From: a virus
IMG/VR virus record: IMGVR_UViG_3300021959_005338
Coordinates: 1-20,205 of that record
Direction: 5' to 3' (one strand)
Length of the DNA stretch: 20,205 bases
Part shown: piece after piece, positions 7,348-14,723 of the stretch
Position numbering within the stretch: position 1 is the first letter of the stretch
How the letters are laid out: every line of letters begins with the position of its first letter
Program-made: the position numbers and the translations under genes
The notes under the pieces: model-generated
The model's input: only the letters and a program-made list of their open reading frames with translations
Told to the model about the DNA's origin: nothing
The model's database searches: none

Positions 7348-8236
7348 ACTTGTAAAATACCTCAGCTATCTTATTATGTGTTAGAGGCCCTGGATGTTGT
7401 CCGTCGGTACCTAGGTCCTTCATAAATTTATTATATTGCAACTCCATGGAAAAGTCAACAATAAAACCCGGATGTTGTTTTAACGTGTTAATTAATGTCC
7501 TATCAGTTTCAAAATCATTACGCATTGCTTGGGCAATATGTATAGTTGCTCCTACCTTGTTGCAGTAATTAATTGCTTGCTTGATTGTCTTTACTGCCAG
7601 ATAAACATTCCATCGATGTGTAAGTACTTTTGACATTATAGAATATTCATCTCTACCTAATTCTTTTGGGTCTATTTCAGGCCAAATCTTAATAGCTTGA
7701 TTGTCTTCACTGAAATAATCTATTCTATGTGCCGTAGTCAGCATCCAAAAAACTTGATCGCCTTTTCTAATGTCACTTCTCAATAACTGATCACCTGCCC
7801 ATGGTATACTTGCTCTGGGTGCGGCCAACACTGAAACATTACGATTTAATTTTTGTGCTAGTCGATTGGCCCATCTTTGATCTTGCTCTACACCAACAGC
7901 CGAAGTATAACTACAACCTAAAGCCCATATCTGTGTTTCGTCTGTTTTCCTTGCATCCTCCAATATACAACTGTCTAGTATTGAATCTTCGTTAGTATCA
8001 AAAAATAATTTATAAAACTCTTTGATCATTGGACTGGCTGTTACATCACAATGTACTTTGTTAGATCGTTGACATAATTTGATAAAGTTTTCTAGTGAAA
8101 CATCTTCCTGTGATGTGTATACCACATTGTTATCGTCTACCGGCATCGACTCGTCGGTAACAAGTATAGCATTGGGATATTTTTCCTTTACTCTATGAGC
8201 AAACTCTCCGCTAGTGTCTCCTAAGAATAATATCAC
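7337..8236 (-). CDS. SGNH/GDSL-hydrolase-like protein
   Basis: 299 residues. Residues 104-118, ALGCSYTSAVGVEQD, match block I of SGNH hydrolases with Ser109 as nucleophile. DGQHPG (278-283) supplies the Asp278/His281 pair of the C-terminal block. About 100 residues ahead of the catalytic domain form an additional N-terminal region without recognised motifs. No signal peptide is present, so it acts in the cytoplasm. SGNH enzymes remove or move acyl groups from sugars, lipids or thioesters. The start is GTG at 8236, overlapping the upstream TGA, with GGGGAAG eight bases upstream. It sits between the small beta-rich protein and the asparagine-synthetase-like ligase and is likely part of the same pathway. 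Confidence 0.7.
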   Translation of the reverse strand: MILFLGDTSGEFAHRVKEKYPNAILVTDESMPVDDNNVVYTSQEDVSLENFIKLCQRSNKVHCDVTASPMIKEFYKLFFDTNEDSILDSCILEDARKTDETQIWALGCSYTSAVGVEQDQRWANRLAQKLNRNVSVLAAPRASIPWAGDQLLRSDIRKGDQVFWMLTTAHRIDYFSEDNQAIKIWPEIDPKELGRDEYSIMSKVLTHRWNVYLAVKTIKQAINYCNKVGATIHIAQAMRNDFETDRTLINTLKQHPGFIVDFSMELQYNKFMKDLGTDGQHPGPLTHNKIAEVFYKYVF

Positions 8237-8616
8237 TTGACAACTTCCCCTAGTAAATAACTCATAAAATGTGTATACATAGCATTGTTCTTTATTTTAA
8301 ATTGATACGTTCCAGGTTCATCCATATAACCGTAGGTAGTTTTTCTCTTGTTACTACTAGTTATGTATGTTCCGATCCTGTCTAGGGCAGTTGTGAGTTC
8401 GAGGTCATTGACAGAAATCTTTTCAATTATCAATGCTTGTCCTTGCTCGCATTGTTCAACCGAAACACTAAACGTAAATTCATTAGCGTCTATATCGGCT
8501 TCAACTGTAACGTAATCATTGTGTTCAGTCAGAGTTGCTGTGTCGGGTACGACTCGCCACTTGAAATTATCCGTCTTGTGGATAAACTTGATGTATATTG
8601 ATAACTTTTGTTTCAT
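8233..8616 (-). CDS. Small beta-rich protein of unknown function
   Basis: 127 residues with no recognised family. Alternating hydrophobic and polar stretches (for example YVTVEAD, FTFSVSV, ALIIEKISVNDLEL and GTYQFKIK) suggest an all-beta sandwich, as in carbohydrate-binding or accessory domains; this is inference. There is no signal peptide or membrane segment. Its ATG lies 50 bp inside the end of the radical SAM gene and no alternative start exists in frame near there, so the long overlap seems real. A four-base GTGA junction joins it to the SGNH-like gene. Its place in the tightly overlapped block suggests a binding or accessory role for the same substrate. Confidence 0.6.
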   Translation of the reverse strand: MKQKLSIYIKFIHKTDNFKWRVVPDTATLTEHNDYVTVEADIDANEFTFSVSVEQCEQGQALIIEKISVNDLELTTALDRIGTYITSSNKRKTTYGYMDEPGTYQFKIKNNAMYTHFMSYLLGEVVK

Positions 8617-10141
8617 ATGGTGTTATGTAATCTTTACCTTTATATTTTTCTAGATATACTCTTTCCAATCCATCTATTTCATTTTTCCATTTAGATATTA
8701 ATCTTTCATCGTGCCATGTTAAACCTAGATCTAAACTTGTTTGTATTAGTCTTCTCCATCTATCTACTCTGACAAGGAAGTCGTTGTCTGGAAATAGTTC
8801 ACTTTTCCAAAAATGTACAGTCAACGCATCGGTGTAATCTAAATCTGTTAACCCATAGTAAGTACGCAAATCTGGATCTGTGTTAATATTGTTTGTTGGT
8901 ATGTGCATGTAAGGTGGTGTAACGTTAATCCTTAACATACCATCTTTGCCTAAATGCTTTGACTGTTTAAGCAACTCTAAAGTTTCTTGAAAGTCTTCTT
9001 CAGTTTCACTTGGGTATCCTACTATAAATAACCAACTTTGTACTATATCGTTACGGAATAGTTCGTTTGCTGTGTACATTATATCTTCGTTACTAAACTT
9101 TTTACGCATTTCATTTCTAATCTTTTCACTACCACTTTCTACACCAATTATCCATCGCTTACTACCAGCTCTAGCGGCTAGTTCAAAGTCTTCTTTAGGA
9201 TGATGTTTTTGTTGACGGAATATAGCGTAGCCTTGATACTCTATTTCACGAGGTATTTCCCTTGCTAACATTTCGTTCATTTTTCTAAAGTTAGTTACGG
9301 ATCCGTTCATAAGATTATCAGTAAAGAAAAAGTTTGTTATTCCTGTACTCTTGTAACTGTGTATGATATCTCTAGCAACATTGGTTCCTTCTCTGAAAAT
9401 ATACTTAGGCCAAAAGTTTGCTACATCACAGAATGTACACTTACGCACACAACCTTTACTGGCAGTTATGCCCATGTATCTAAGATTATCACTCACTGAA
9501 CTAATTGCTGTGTTGTATGTGGCTAAGTCATAGTCATCCCAATACGGTGAAGGAATACGATCTAAATCTTCTTTAGTTTGTTGTTTGCTCATATAGATAC
9601 CTGTGGCATCATCTGTTAATGCATCAATCAATGATGTTTCAGCATCGCCAACAACTATGAGATCAGCCATACCAAACTTATCATACATTTCATAGTGCTT
9701 CATGTCAGTAAGACCGTGATGATTTTCTAGTCCTCTACCGCCTAGTACTATTTTAACTTCAGGTAAATATTTTTTAATGTAGCTCATTACCAATATACTA
9801 AAGTCTACTGACTCTGAGGTGAAGATACTTAATCCTATATACTCGGGATCATATTGTTTTTTAACTTCTAACAAGTATTGTTTTATAAATTTAAGTATGT
9901 CAATGATAACACGTCGTGGTAATGATATTTTAGTAACGTGTCCTATAGCAAATAGATTGTGTATATCTCCCCAATGCCCTGAATCTTTGAAATGATTGAA
10001 GAAATCAATGTTAAGATCTTTTGCTATTGAACTAAACCCAGCTTCTTTAAGACAAGCACTCAACAGAACTGGTGCCATTGGAGGTATCGGCTCCATTATA
10101 GGACAGCTCATTATTACTATGTCTTTTTTAGTTTGAGTCAT
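8567..10141 (-). CDS. Cobalamin-binding-domain radical SAM protein
   Basis: A 524-residue protein with the B12-binding plus radical SAM layout. Residues about 7-175 have the Rossmann-like B12 domain features (MAPVLLSACLKEAGF, YIGLSIFTSES, VKIVLGGRGLENHHG, ADLIVVGDAETSLIDAL). The radical SAM domain follows with CVRKCTFC (Cys221, Cys225, Cys228) and GVESGSEKIRNEMRKK further on. Class B members methylate carbon or phosphorus atoms, or rearrange rings, using SAM and cobalamin. The common DxHxxG cobalamin ligand motif is absent, as in many members of this class. It heads the leftward block of five genes ending at the MaoC-like gene. It is preceded by a 37-bp gap with no clear promoter, and the host would have to supply cobalamin. 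Confidence 0.85.
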   Translation of the reverse strand: MTQTKKDIVIMSCPIMEPIPPMAPVLLSACLKEAGFSSIAKDLNIDFFNHFKDSGHWGDIHNLFAIGHVTKISLPRRVIIDILKFIKQYLLEVKKQYDPEYIGLSIFTSESVDFSILVMSYIKKYLPEVKIVLGGRGLENHHGLTDMKHYEMYDKFGMADLIVVGDAETSLIDALTDDATGIYMSKQQTKEDLDRIPSPYWDDYDLATYNTAISSVSDNLRYMGITASKGCVRKCTFCDVANFWPKYIFREGTNVARDIIHSYKSTGITNFFFTDNLMNGSVTNFRKMNEMLAREIPREIEYQGYAIFRQQKHHPKEDFELAARAGSKRWIIGVESGSEKIRNEMRKKFSNEDIMYTANELFRNDIVQSWLFIVGYPSETEEDFQETLELLKQSKHLGKDGMLRINVTPPYMHIPTNNINTDPDLRTYYGLTDLDYTDALTVHFWKSELFPDNDFLVRVDRWRRLIQTSLDLGLTWHDERLISKWKNEIDGLERVYLEKYKGKDYITPYETKVINIHQVYPQDG

Positions 10142-10178
10142 TAGCTACAGTGTAACATATTAACTGTGTTTGGTCAAT

Positions 10179-11546
10179 CTAACCAAAACTAAATGCTAAT
10201 TTTCCGCCTATGCGTGATGAATAATAACTTTTACCGCCGTCAACTTTGATTTGTCCTTCAAAATTTGGTGGGTAAACTGCACGGAAGTCTTTAAGGACAG
10301 CATCGTCTCCTTGCTTGACCATTGAAGTATATATTTGTATAATTGATGATTGATTTAATAGTGCAATAGCACCTTTAGTAAATTCTGGATTCTTATTGAT
10401 TTCTTTAGCAACCGTTTTAGCAACTGCGGCCATGATAGCATAACCTGTGTTAAAACCTTTTACTTCGTTGTTAACTTTAAAATTTCCTAACAATGCTCTA
10501 GCACTGTCTGAAATATCTTCAAAATCTCGTTTTCCTGACTGTATATATTTTTCTATTTCGTCACCTAATTCTTTGTTGATGCCTGGTATCTCTAATCCTT
10601 GTCCTAGTAGTATAGGCCCGTCTTTGGCACTGTTCTCTGCTATAACTTTAACTACTGATATACAATACTTTGCTGTTTCAAGTAGTTCTTCATTGTTATT
10701 TGCTTCTGCTTTCTTGAATGCATCATAGATATTCTTTGCTGATGCTTTAGCACCTGCACCACCTTTTGAACTAATACCAATCTCTTGTCCATTTGGTGCA
10801 ATTAAGAAACTATCACACAGTGCGGCATTCATGCTCATTGGCCACATCATTTTACATTCATTCCAATTAGCACCGCCAGCCAAAGCTTCTCTTGCTTCTT
10901 CTGCTTGTCCTTTAATAACGCCACCATCTAATGCAACAGGTTGCATAATTTCACCGAAGTAATCACGTAAGGCTTCCATGTGATCTGCCATCCCTTTAAA
11001 CACTGTCCTTGGTTGTCCTGTTGCTAATCCATATAATATATCTGTTAACACCGGAGCAACTTCAGATGGTGCATTCTTTCCTACAGTATCAATCACTTGA
11101 GCAGTAGTCATAAAAACGTTTTCTGTTTTAATTAGATTTTGTGGATCATACCCTACCTGCATTTTAAGAGCACCTTTAGTTGCTAAACTCCATCCTGCGG
11201 GTATTTCTTTATTGGCCCATACGCTCATCATGTCATGTTTGGTTTTTTGTAAGTATCTACCCCATAACATAACACCGCCGTCCATATTATTCAGAACTGC
11301 TACTGCAAATGCTAAACTAGCCGAGTTAGGTTGGTTGGTCCAAACAATCTTAGTATGCATATCTTGTTCATACTGATTTATTGTTATGTCTCTTTGCTCT
11401 ACAGTATCAAATTGTGCTATATCCGGAGATGGATACGAATCAACTCGCATAAATTCTGCTTCTTGACCATCGGAATTAACGAACTTGTCGCCTTCTTTTC
11501 GACCAAAAACGCCTTTAGCTTCTTGTAATATATGTTGTAATCTCAT
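10179..11546 (-). CDS. Unrecognised 455-residue phage protein
   Basis: A long soluble protein I cannot assign. The N-terminus MRLQHILQEAKGVFGR is amphipathic. A central segment, residues 235-263, reads D235 then strand-like FLIAP, NGQE, and IGISSKGGAGAKASAKN. The combination of Asp235 with SxK251 faintly recalls a PD-(D/E)XK nuclease core, but the acidic residue of ExK is replaced by Ser, so this is weak. The C-terminal half is helical with a closing GQIKVDGGKSYYSSRIGG stretch. No transmembrane segment is seen. It has a GATAAATA box exactly seven bases before the ATG and no Shine-Dalgarno, implying late, near-leaderless expression. That would suit a structural, packaging or DNA-processing protein. 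Confidence 0.75.
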   Translation of the reverse strand: MRLQHILQEAKGVFGRKEGDKFVNSDGQEAEFMRVDSYPSPDIAQFDTVEQRDITINQYEQDMHTKIVWTNQPNSASLAFAVAVLNNMDGGVMLWGRYLQKTKHDMMSVWANKEIPAGWSLATKGALKMQVGYDPQNLIKTENVFMTTAQVIDTVGKNAPSEVAPVLTDILYGLATGQPRTVFKGMADHMEALRDYFGEIMQPVALDGGVIKGQAEEAREALAGGANWNECKMMWPMSMNAALCDSFLIAPNGQEIGISSKGGAGAKASAKNIYDAFKKAEANNNEELLETAKYCISVVKVIAENSAKDGPILLGQGLEIPGINKELGDEIEKYIQSGKRDFEDISDSARALLGNFKVNNEVKGFNTGYAIMAAVAKTVAKEINKNPEFTKGAIALLNQSSIIQIYTSMVKQGDDAVLKDFRAVYPPNFEGQIKVDGGKSYYSSRIGGKLAFSFG

Positions 11547-11553
11547 GATACTG

Positions 11554-11561
11554 TATTTATC
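11554..11561 (-). promoter_or_regulatory. Late-promoter-like octamer GATAAATA
   Basis: Read on the minus strand this is GATAAATA, fitting NATAAATA. It fills most of the 16-bp gap ahead of the 455-residue gene, with seven bases between box and ATG, the same spacing as at 4726-4741. No convincing sigma70 promoter and no ribosome binding site are present. The expected transcript would start about two bases before the ATG. Confidence 0.5.
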
Positions 11562-11562
11562 G

Positions 11563-11994
11563 TTAGTCCCGGCTTTCCCAACTAGCTACCAAGCGACTAC
11601 TTGAATTAATCTTTTCTGTGCCGCCTACACCAAACTTAAAGCTAATGTTGTTGTCTTCGGTATCCATCTCAGGTATATTTTCTGCTGTACGATCGCCACC
11701 ATTGGCAAAGATTAAATGTGCGTTGGGATAATGAGCTCTTACTTGTTTAATAAACAAACGAGCACTGTCGTCATCATCTTGGAATGTAAATGTTTCATCT
11801 ACCATTTGTAAGTTATTGACTACACTAAGTCTCTCGTTCCAAGGCATAAATGCCGCACCTTTCTTACGTTCTAGCCATTCATCACTGTTCAACCCTACAA
11901 TCAGCATATCACCTAGGTCAGCCGCGGCTGTTAGGTATGCTATGTGTCCTGAATGTACGGGATCAAACCCGCCTGTACAAAGTATTATCTTCAT
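11563..11994 (-). CDS. Cytidylyltransferase-like protein (HldE/RfaE C-terminal type)
   Basis: 143 residues forming one nucleotidyltransferase domain. GGFDPVHSGHIAYL (8-21) contains the HxGH signature (His14, His17), NSDEWLERKKG follows with the lysines typical of the family, and a C-terminal INSSSRL matches the ISSSxxV loop. Relatives attach AMP or CMP to heptose-1-phosphate, glycerol-3-phosphate or ethanolamine phosphate. Similarity of the loops is greatest to the ADP-heptose synthase domain of HldE/RfaE, but no kinase domain is attached. It follows the methyltransferase with an ATGA overlap and is last of the long leftward recombination/modification block. It gives the phage a second activation enzyme besides the fusion protein at 2584-4206. 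Confidence 0.75.
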   Translation of the reverse strand: MKIILCTGGFDPVHSGHIAYLTAAADLGDMLIVGLNSDEWLERKKGAAFMPWNERLSVVNNLQMVDETFTFQDDDDSARLFIKQVRAHYPNAHLIFANGGDRTAENIPEMDTEDNNISFKFGVGGTEKINSSSRLVASWESRD

Positions 11995-12917
11995 TTAGCT
12001 TTCTTGGTAAATGTTTGTCCTTTAGGGGCTCTCATGACACCAATTGGATCGAGTAACTGTTGAGCTTTCTTGTGTTTAGGTGGTTGTTTAACCTTAGGTT
12101 TTGATTTTGATTTAACAGATGTATTTTTTCTTCCTATCGTAACAGGAGGCTCATCACTTTCAGGAAGTTCTGTGCTTGGCATTACCCAGTCAACGTAATA
12201 GTTTTCTCTGTCTAGCCAATTTATAACCATTTCTTCTTGGTGTGGGAATCCATGTCTTGTAATGCTGTCAACTATGCTAGGATGTAATAAGCCTTTTTCA
12301 GCTAGTTCATACCATGTAGTAGTAGTAGGGTCCATTGGTTTAGTATCTGACTTGTATACAGCAATTTTTATCCAAGGATCTTGCCAGGCTTTATGCAGAT
12401 AAAAATCACAACAATCAAAACCGTTTACAGCTAACATATAAATTAAACTTGTTGGTGTGTGGTTATAATAACATCCGGACCGAGTGTTAGCATAATATTT
12501 TCCGTTATATACACCGTTGCTCTGAGGCACATGCAATACTAACATACCATTAACTGACATTTGCTCGTTCCAAAGACGTAATGTGTTCAGAGGATCTGTA
12601 CTGTATTGAAGACTATCGTGAGCCCATAATAGATCAATGTCTACTGGAATTATTCTTGGATCATTGAAGTTTCTATGTATTTTGCGTATGTTTTCGTGAT
12701 TAGGAACAGCATCTAACCTCTTAATGTCTTGATCTACAGCATAACACTTGTAGTTATAAGGTCGCGGAACATCGTCCTTAGATTCTAAAGTAGCCCACCA
12801 TGCTATGTCTGCACCGTCTCCACAGCCCATATCACATATAGTTGTTAGACTTTCTAAAAAAGTGTCATATCCATATATTAATTTAAGAGTGGCCCAACTG
12901 TTGTGATGACTAGCCAA
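11991..12917 (-). CDS. Class I SAM-dependent methyltransferase with a Lys-rich tail
   Basis: 308 residues. Motif I, CDMGCGDGAD (28-37), is the SAM-binding glycine loop, and HDSLQYSTDPL (about 99-109) is the post-motif II region seen in small-molecule and lipid methyltransferases. The last about 45 residues are rich in Lys and Pro (KSKSKPKVKQPPKHKKAQQ), an unusual basic tail that could bind nucleic acid or an anionic partner. No ATG is available before the motif I region. The start is TTG at 12917, with GGAGG nine bases upstream, inside the last codons of uvsY (8-bp overlap). It is cotranscribed with uvsX and uvsY. The substrate is unknown; DNA, a nucleotide-sugar or a lipid are all open. Confidence 0.75.
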   Translation of the reverse strand: MASHHNSWATLKLIYGYDTFLESLTTICDMGCGDGADIAWWATLESKDDVPRPYNYKCYAVDQDIKRLDAVPNHENIRKIHRNFNDPRIIPVDIDLLWAHDSLQYSTDPLNTLRLWNEQMSVNGMLVLHVPQSNGVYNGKYYANTRSGCYYNHTPTSLIYMLAVNGFDCCDFYLHKAWQDPWIKIAVYKSDTKPMDPTTTTWYELAEKGLLHPSIVDSITRHGFPHQEEMVINWLDRENYYVDWVMPSTELPESDEPPVTIGRKNTSVKSKSKPKVKQPPKHKKAQQLLDPIGVMRAPKGQTFTKKAK

Positions 12918-13365
12918 TTGATGAATCCTCCATACCTGCTGTACGCAATCTTGTCACGTGTCCAAGCATAAAGTTTTTACTTTCAATTCCCTTCATAACA
13001 CCTAGCCACTTGTTACGTAGTAGTGCTACTTCATTGATAATAGTTTCAAAATCAATAACTTCGTCTTCTCCGTCTACATATTTTTCTGCGTCTCTCGACG
13101 TCAATGCTCTATTGTAGGCTTCAAGATATTTTTGAAAGTATTTACGTCTTAGTTTCCTTAATTGTATATTAAGAAAATTTAATACAGCTTCGATCTCTTG
13201 TAGCTGATTAAATCGATGTTCAGTGACACCTGGTAGTTTAGCAAGAGCTTTTTCTATGTTTCCATGTATGCCAATTTCTTTTTTGCAGTCTGCTAGTTCG
13301 GCTTCATAATGAGCTATCATGTCAGGTATGGCTCCTAAGCTAGCAACTACTCTACTATACCACAT
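12910..13365 (-). CDS. uvsY: UvsY-like recombination mediator protein
   Basis: 151 residues, close to the 137 of T4 UvsY. The C-terminal part (RNKWLGVMKGIESKNFMLGH, then VTRLRTAGMED) lines up with the end of T4 UvsY, which has IKSRGFAIKHIQDMR followed by FEAG. The segment LTSRDAEKYVDGEDEVID is of the type seen in marine T4-like relatives. UvsY loads UvsX onto gp32-coated single-stranded DNA. Helix-rich composition with many Lys/Arg around residues 70-90 suits DNA and partner binding. It lies two genes downstream of uvsX and its start overlaps the preceding stop (TAATG). The match is from memory of the T4 protein and not from an alignment. Confidence 0.75.
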   Translation of the reverse strand: MWYSRVVASLGAIPDMIAHYEAELADCKKEIGIHGNIEKALAKLPGVTEHRFNQLQEIEAVLNFLNIQLRKLRRKYFQKYLEAYNRALTSRDAEKYVDGEDEVIDFETIINEVALLRNKWLGVMKGIESKNFMLGHVTRLRTAGMEDSSIG

Positions 13366-13604
13366 TAGTAATCATCACTCCCGTCAAAATCCTCATCTGG
13401 ATCTTCTTCTTCTCCGAGATATTCATATACTGCTCTGCCTATATACTGGTCAATGCCTCCAAACTGTTTAAGGTCCATTTCAGAAAGTTCACCATCTGCA
13501 ATAACAGCAACTACGTGATCTGCGGCCGCTTGTCGGTCCTTAACATTGATATACTCTTTTGTAGTAGTCCATACTTCAGAGAGTACTTCGACATCTATAG
13601 TCAT
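13365..13604 (-). CDS. Small acidic protein between uvsX and uvsY
   Basis: 79 residues, family unknown to me. The sequence has a helical centre (DRQAAADHVVAVIADGELSEMDLKQF) and a strongly acidic tail, GEEEDPDEDFDGSDDY, at residues 64-79. Such tails often mimic nucleic acid or contact DNA-binding partners. It starts inside the uvsX stop (ATGA) and its stop overlaps the uvsY start, so it is translationally locked between the two recombination genes. A role as partner or regulator of UvsX or UvsY is inferred only from position and charge. Confidence 0.7.
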   Translation of the reverse strand: MTIDVEVLSEVWTTTKEYINVKDRQAAADHVVAVIADGELSEMDLKQFGGIDQYIGRAVYEYLGEEEDPDEDFDGSDDY

Positions 13605-14722
13605 TCTGTTGTTTCCTTAGTTTTTTCAGTAGCACCTGTTGTTACTTCAACTACTGGTTGATTATCTTCTACGTCTTCTTCATCATCAGTACTTAGTCTT
13701 TTTACGCTACTACTTATTTCTTTCATAGCAACATCTAAACATCCTTCGTCGTTGGCTTCCCACGCTTTACGGAATTTTTTAATAATTGTGCCATCTGCTA
13801 CTTTGTAAACAAGACTGTTGCCTTCTTTACTTAACAACTTTTTACCTTCTAACATATTAGTAAGCCCTGAATATGGACTCATTCCAGTTTCATATGGAAT
13901 CTTAACCTGTACTGATTCAAACGGTTTAGCATAACGTGTTTTCATAATCTTACATGATGCACGGATACCTTTAACTTCAGATATCTTGTTGCCAGCTTCA
14001 TCTTCTTTAAGTTTAAGTTTCTTCATAGCAACTACAATACTTGAAGCGTAAATAAAACCTTGCCCACCTGATATCTTATCATCTGGATCAAACATGTCTT
14101 GGCTTGCATATGTGTGGTTTGTACATACCATGCCTACGTTGTGACTACCAAACATGTTAACTGTATTACGAACCAATGATGTTAGTGCTTTTGGCTTACG
14201 ACCCATGTCACCTTTCATGTCACCTGCTTCGAACTGATTAACATCGGTGGGTGTTAGCATCATACCTAAACTATCAATAACAAATAATACTTTAGGTGCT
14301 TCTTCTGCTTCTAGTGTTTTGTAGTCTTTCATAAACTCTGATATTGTTTTAGCAACATCATCAATCATTGCCATGTTAAGTTTAAGTAACTTATCTTCAG
14401 ACGTATCAACACCAAGTGCCTGTAACCACTGTTCATCTAAAGCATTTTCTGTATCAATCAAGATTGGATAGATACCTTGTTCCTGTGCATGTTTAATAAT
14501 GTTACCTGAACAGATGTAACTCTTACCTGCTCCTGATTCACCAGCAAACACTGTTACTTTGCCTAACGGAATACCTTTGTTAAAGTCACCACTGATTAAG
14601 TAATTAAGTGTGTAATTACCTGTTGATATCCAATCAGTTGGGTCATTGAATCCAATACCTAAGCCATCAATGCTTTTGGTAATACTCTTTCTAAATTTTG
14701 ATAAATCAAATGGTTTTGCCAT
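13601..14722 (-). CDS. uvsX: UvsX RecA-like recombinase
   Basis: A 373-residue RecA/UvsX ATPase. Walker A GESGAGKS (61-68), LIDTENALDEQW (88-99) carrying the catalytic glutamate region, and Walker B VLFVIDSLG (145-153) are intact, and ISGGQGFIYAS follows as expected. Length compares with about 390 in T4 UvsX. The C-terminus is acidic (DDEEDVEDNQ), as in RecA-type proteins that tune DNA binding. UvsX coats single-stranded DNA and drives strand exchange, supporting recombination-dependent replication together with gp32 and UvsY. The ATG is preceded by GAGAGG. Only one base separates it from the radical SAM gene upstream. Confidence 0.93.
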   Translation of the reverse strand: MAKPFDLSKFRKSITKSIDGLGIGFNDPTDWISTGNYTLNYLISGDFNKGIPLGKVTVFAGESGAGKSYICSGNIIKHAQEQGIYPILIDTENALDEQWLQALGVDTSEDKLLKLNMAMIDDVAKTISEFMKDYKTLEAEEAPKVLFVIDSLGMMLTPTDVNQFEAGDMKGDMGRKPKALTSLVRNTVNMFGSHNVGMVCTNHTYASQDMFDPDDKISGGQGFIYASSIVVAMKKLKLKEDEAGNKISEVKGIRASCKIMKTRYAKPFESVQVKIPYETGMSPYSGLTNMLEGKKLLSKEGNSLVYKVADGTIIKKFRKAWEANDEGCLDVAMKEISSSVKRLSTDDEEDVEDNQPVVEVTTGATEKTKETTE

Positions 14723-14723
14723 G

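Noticed and set aside
9023-9030. TATAAATA on the plus strand
   Set aside because: It is inside the cobalamin-type radical SAM gene, where the codons for LFIVGY explain it, and no rightward gene follows.
10169-10187. Inverted repeat TTTGGT/ACCAAA after the 455-residue gene
   Set aside because: Six-base stem at the stop codon without a following T-run on the minus strand; too weak to call a terminator.
10447-10728. 93-codon plus-strand open frame
   Set aside because: Antisense to the 455-residue gene with a low-complexity Ser-rich product; a shadow frame.
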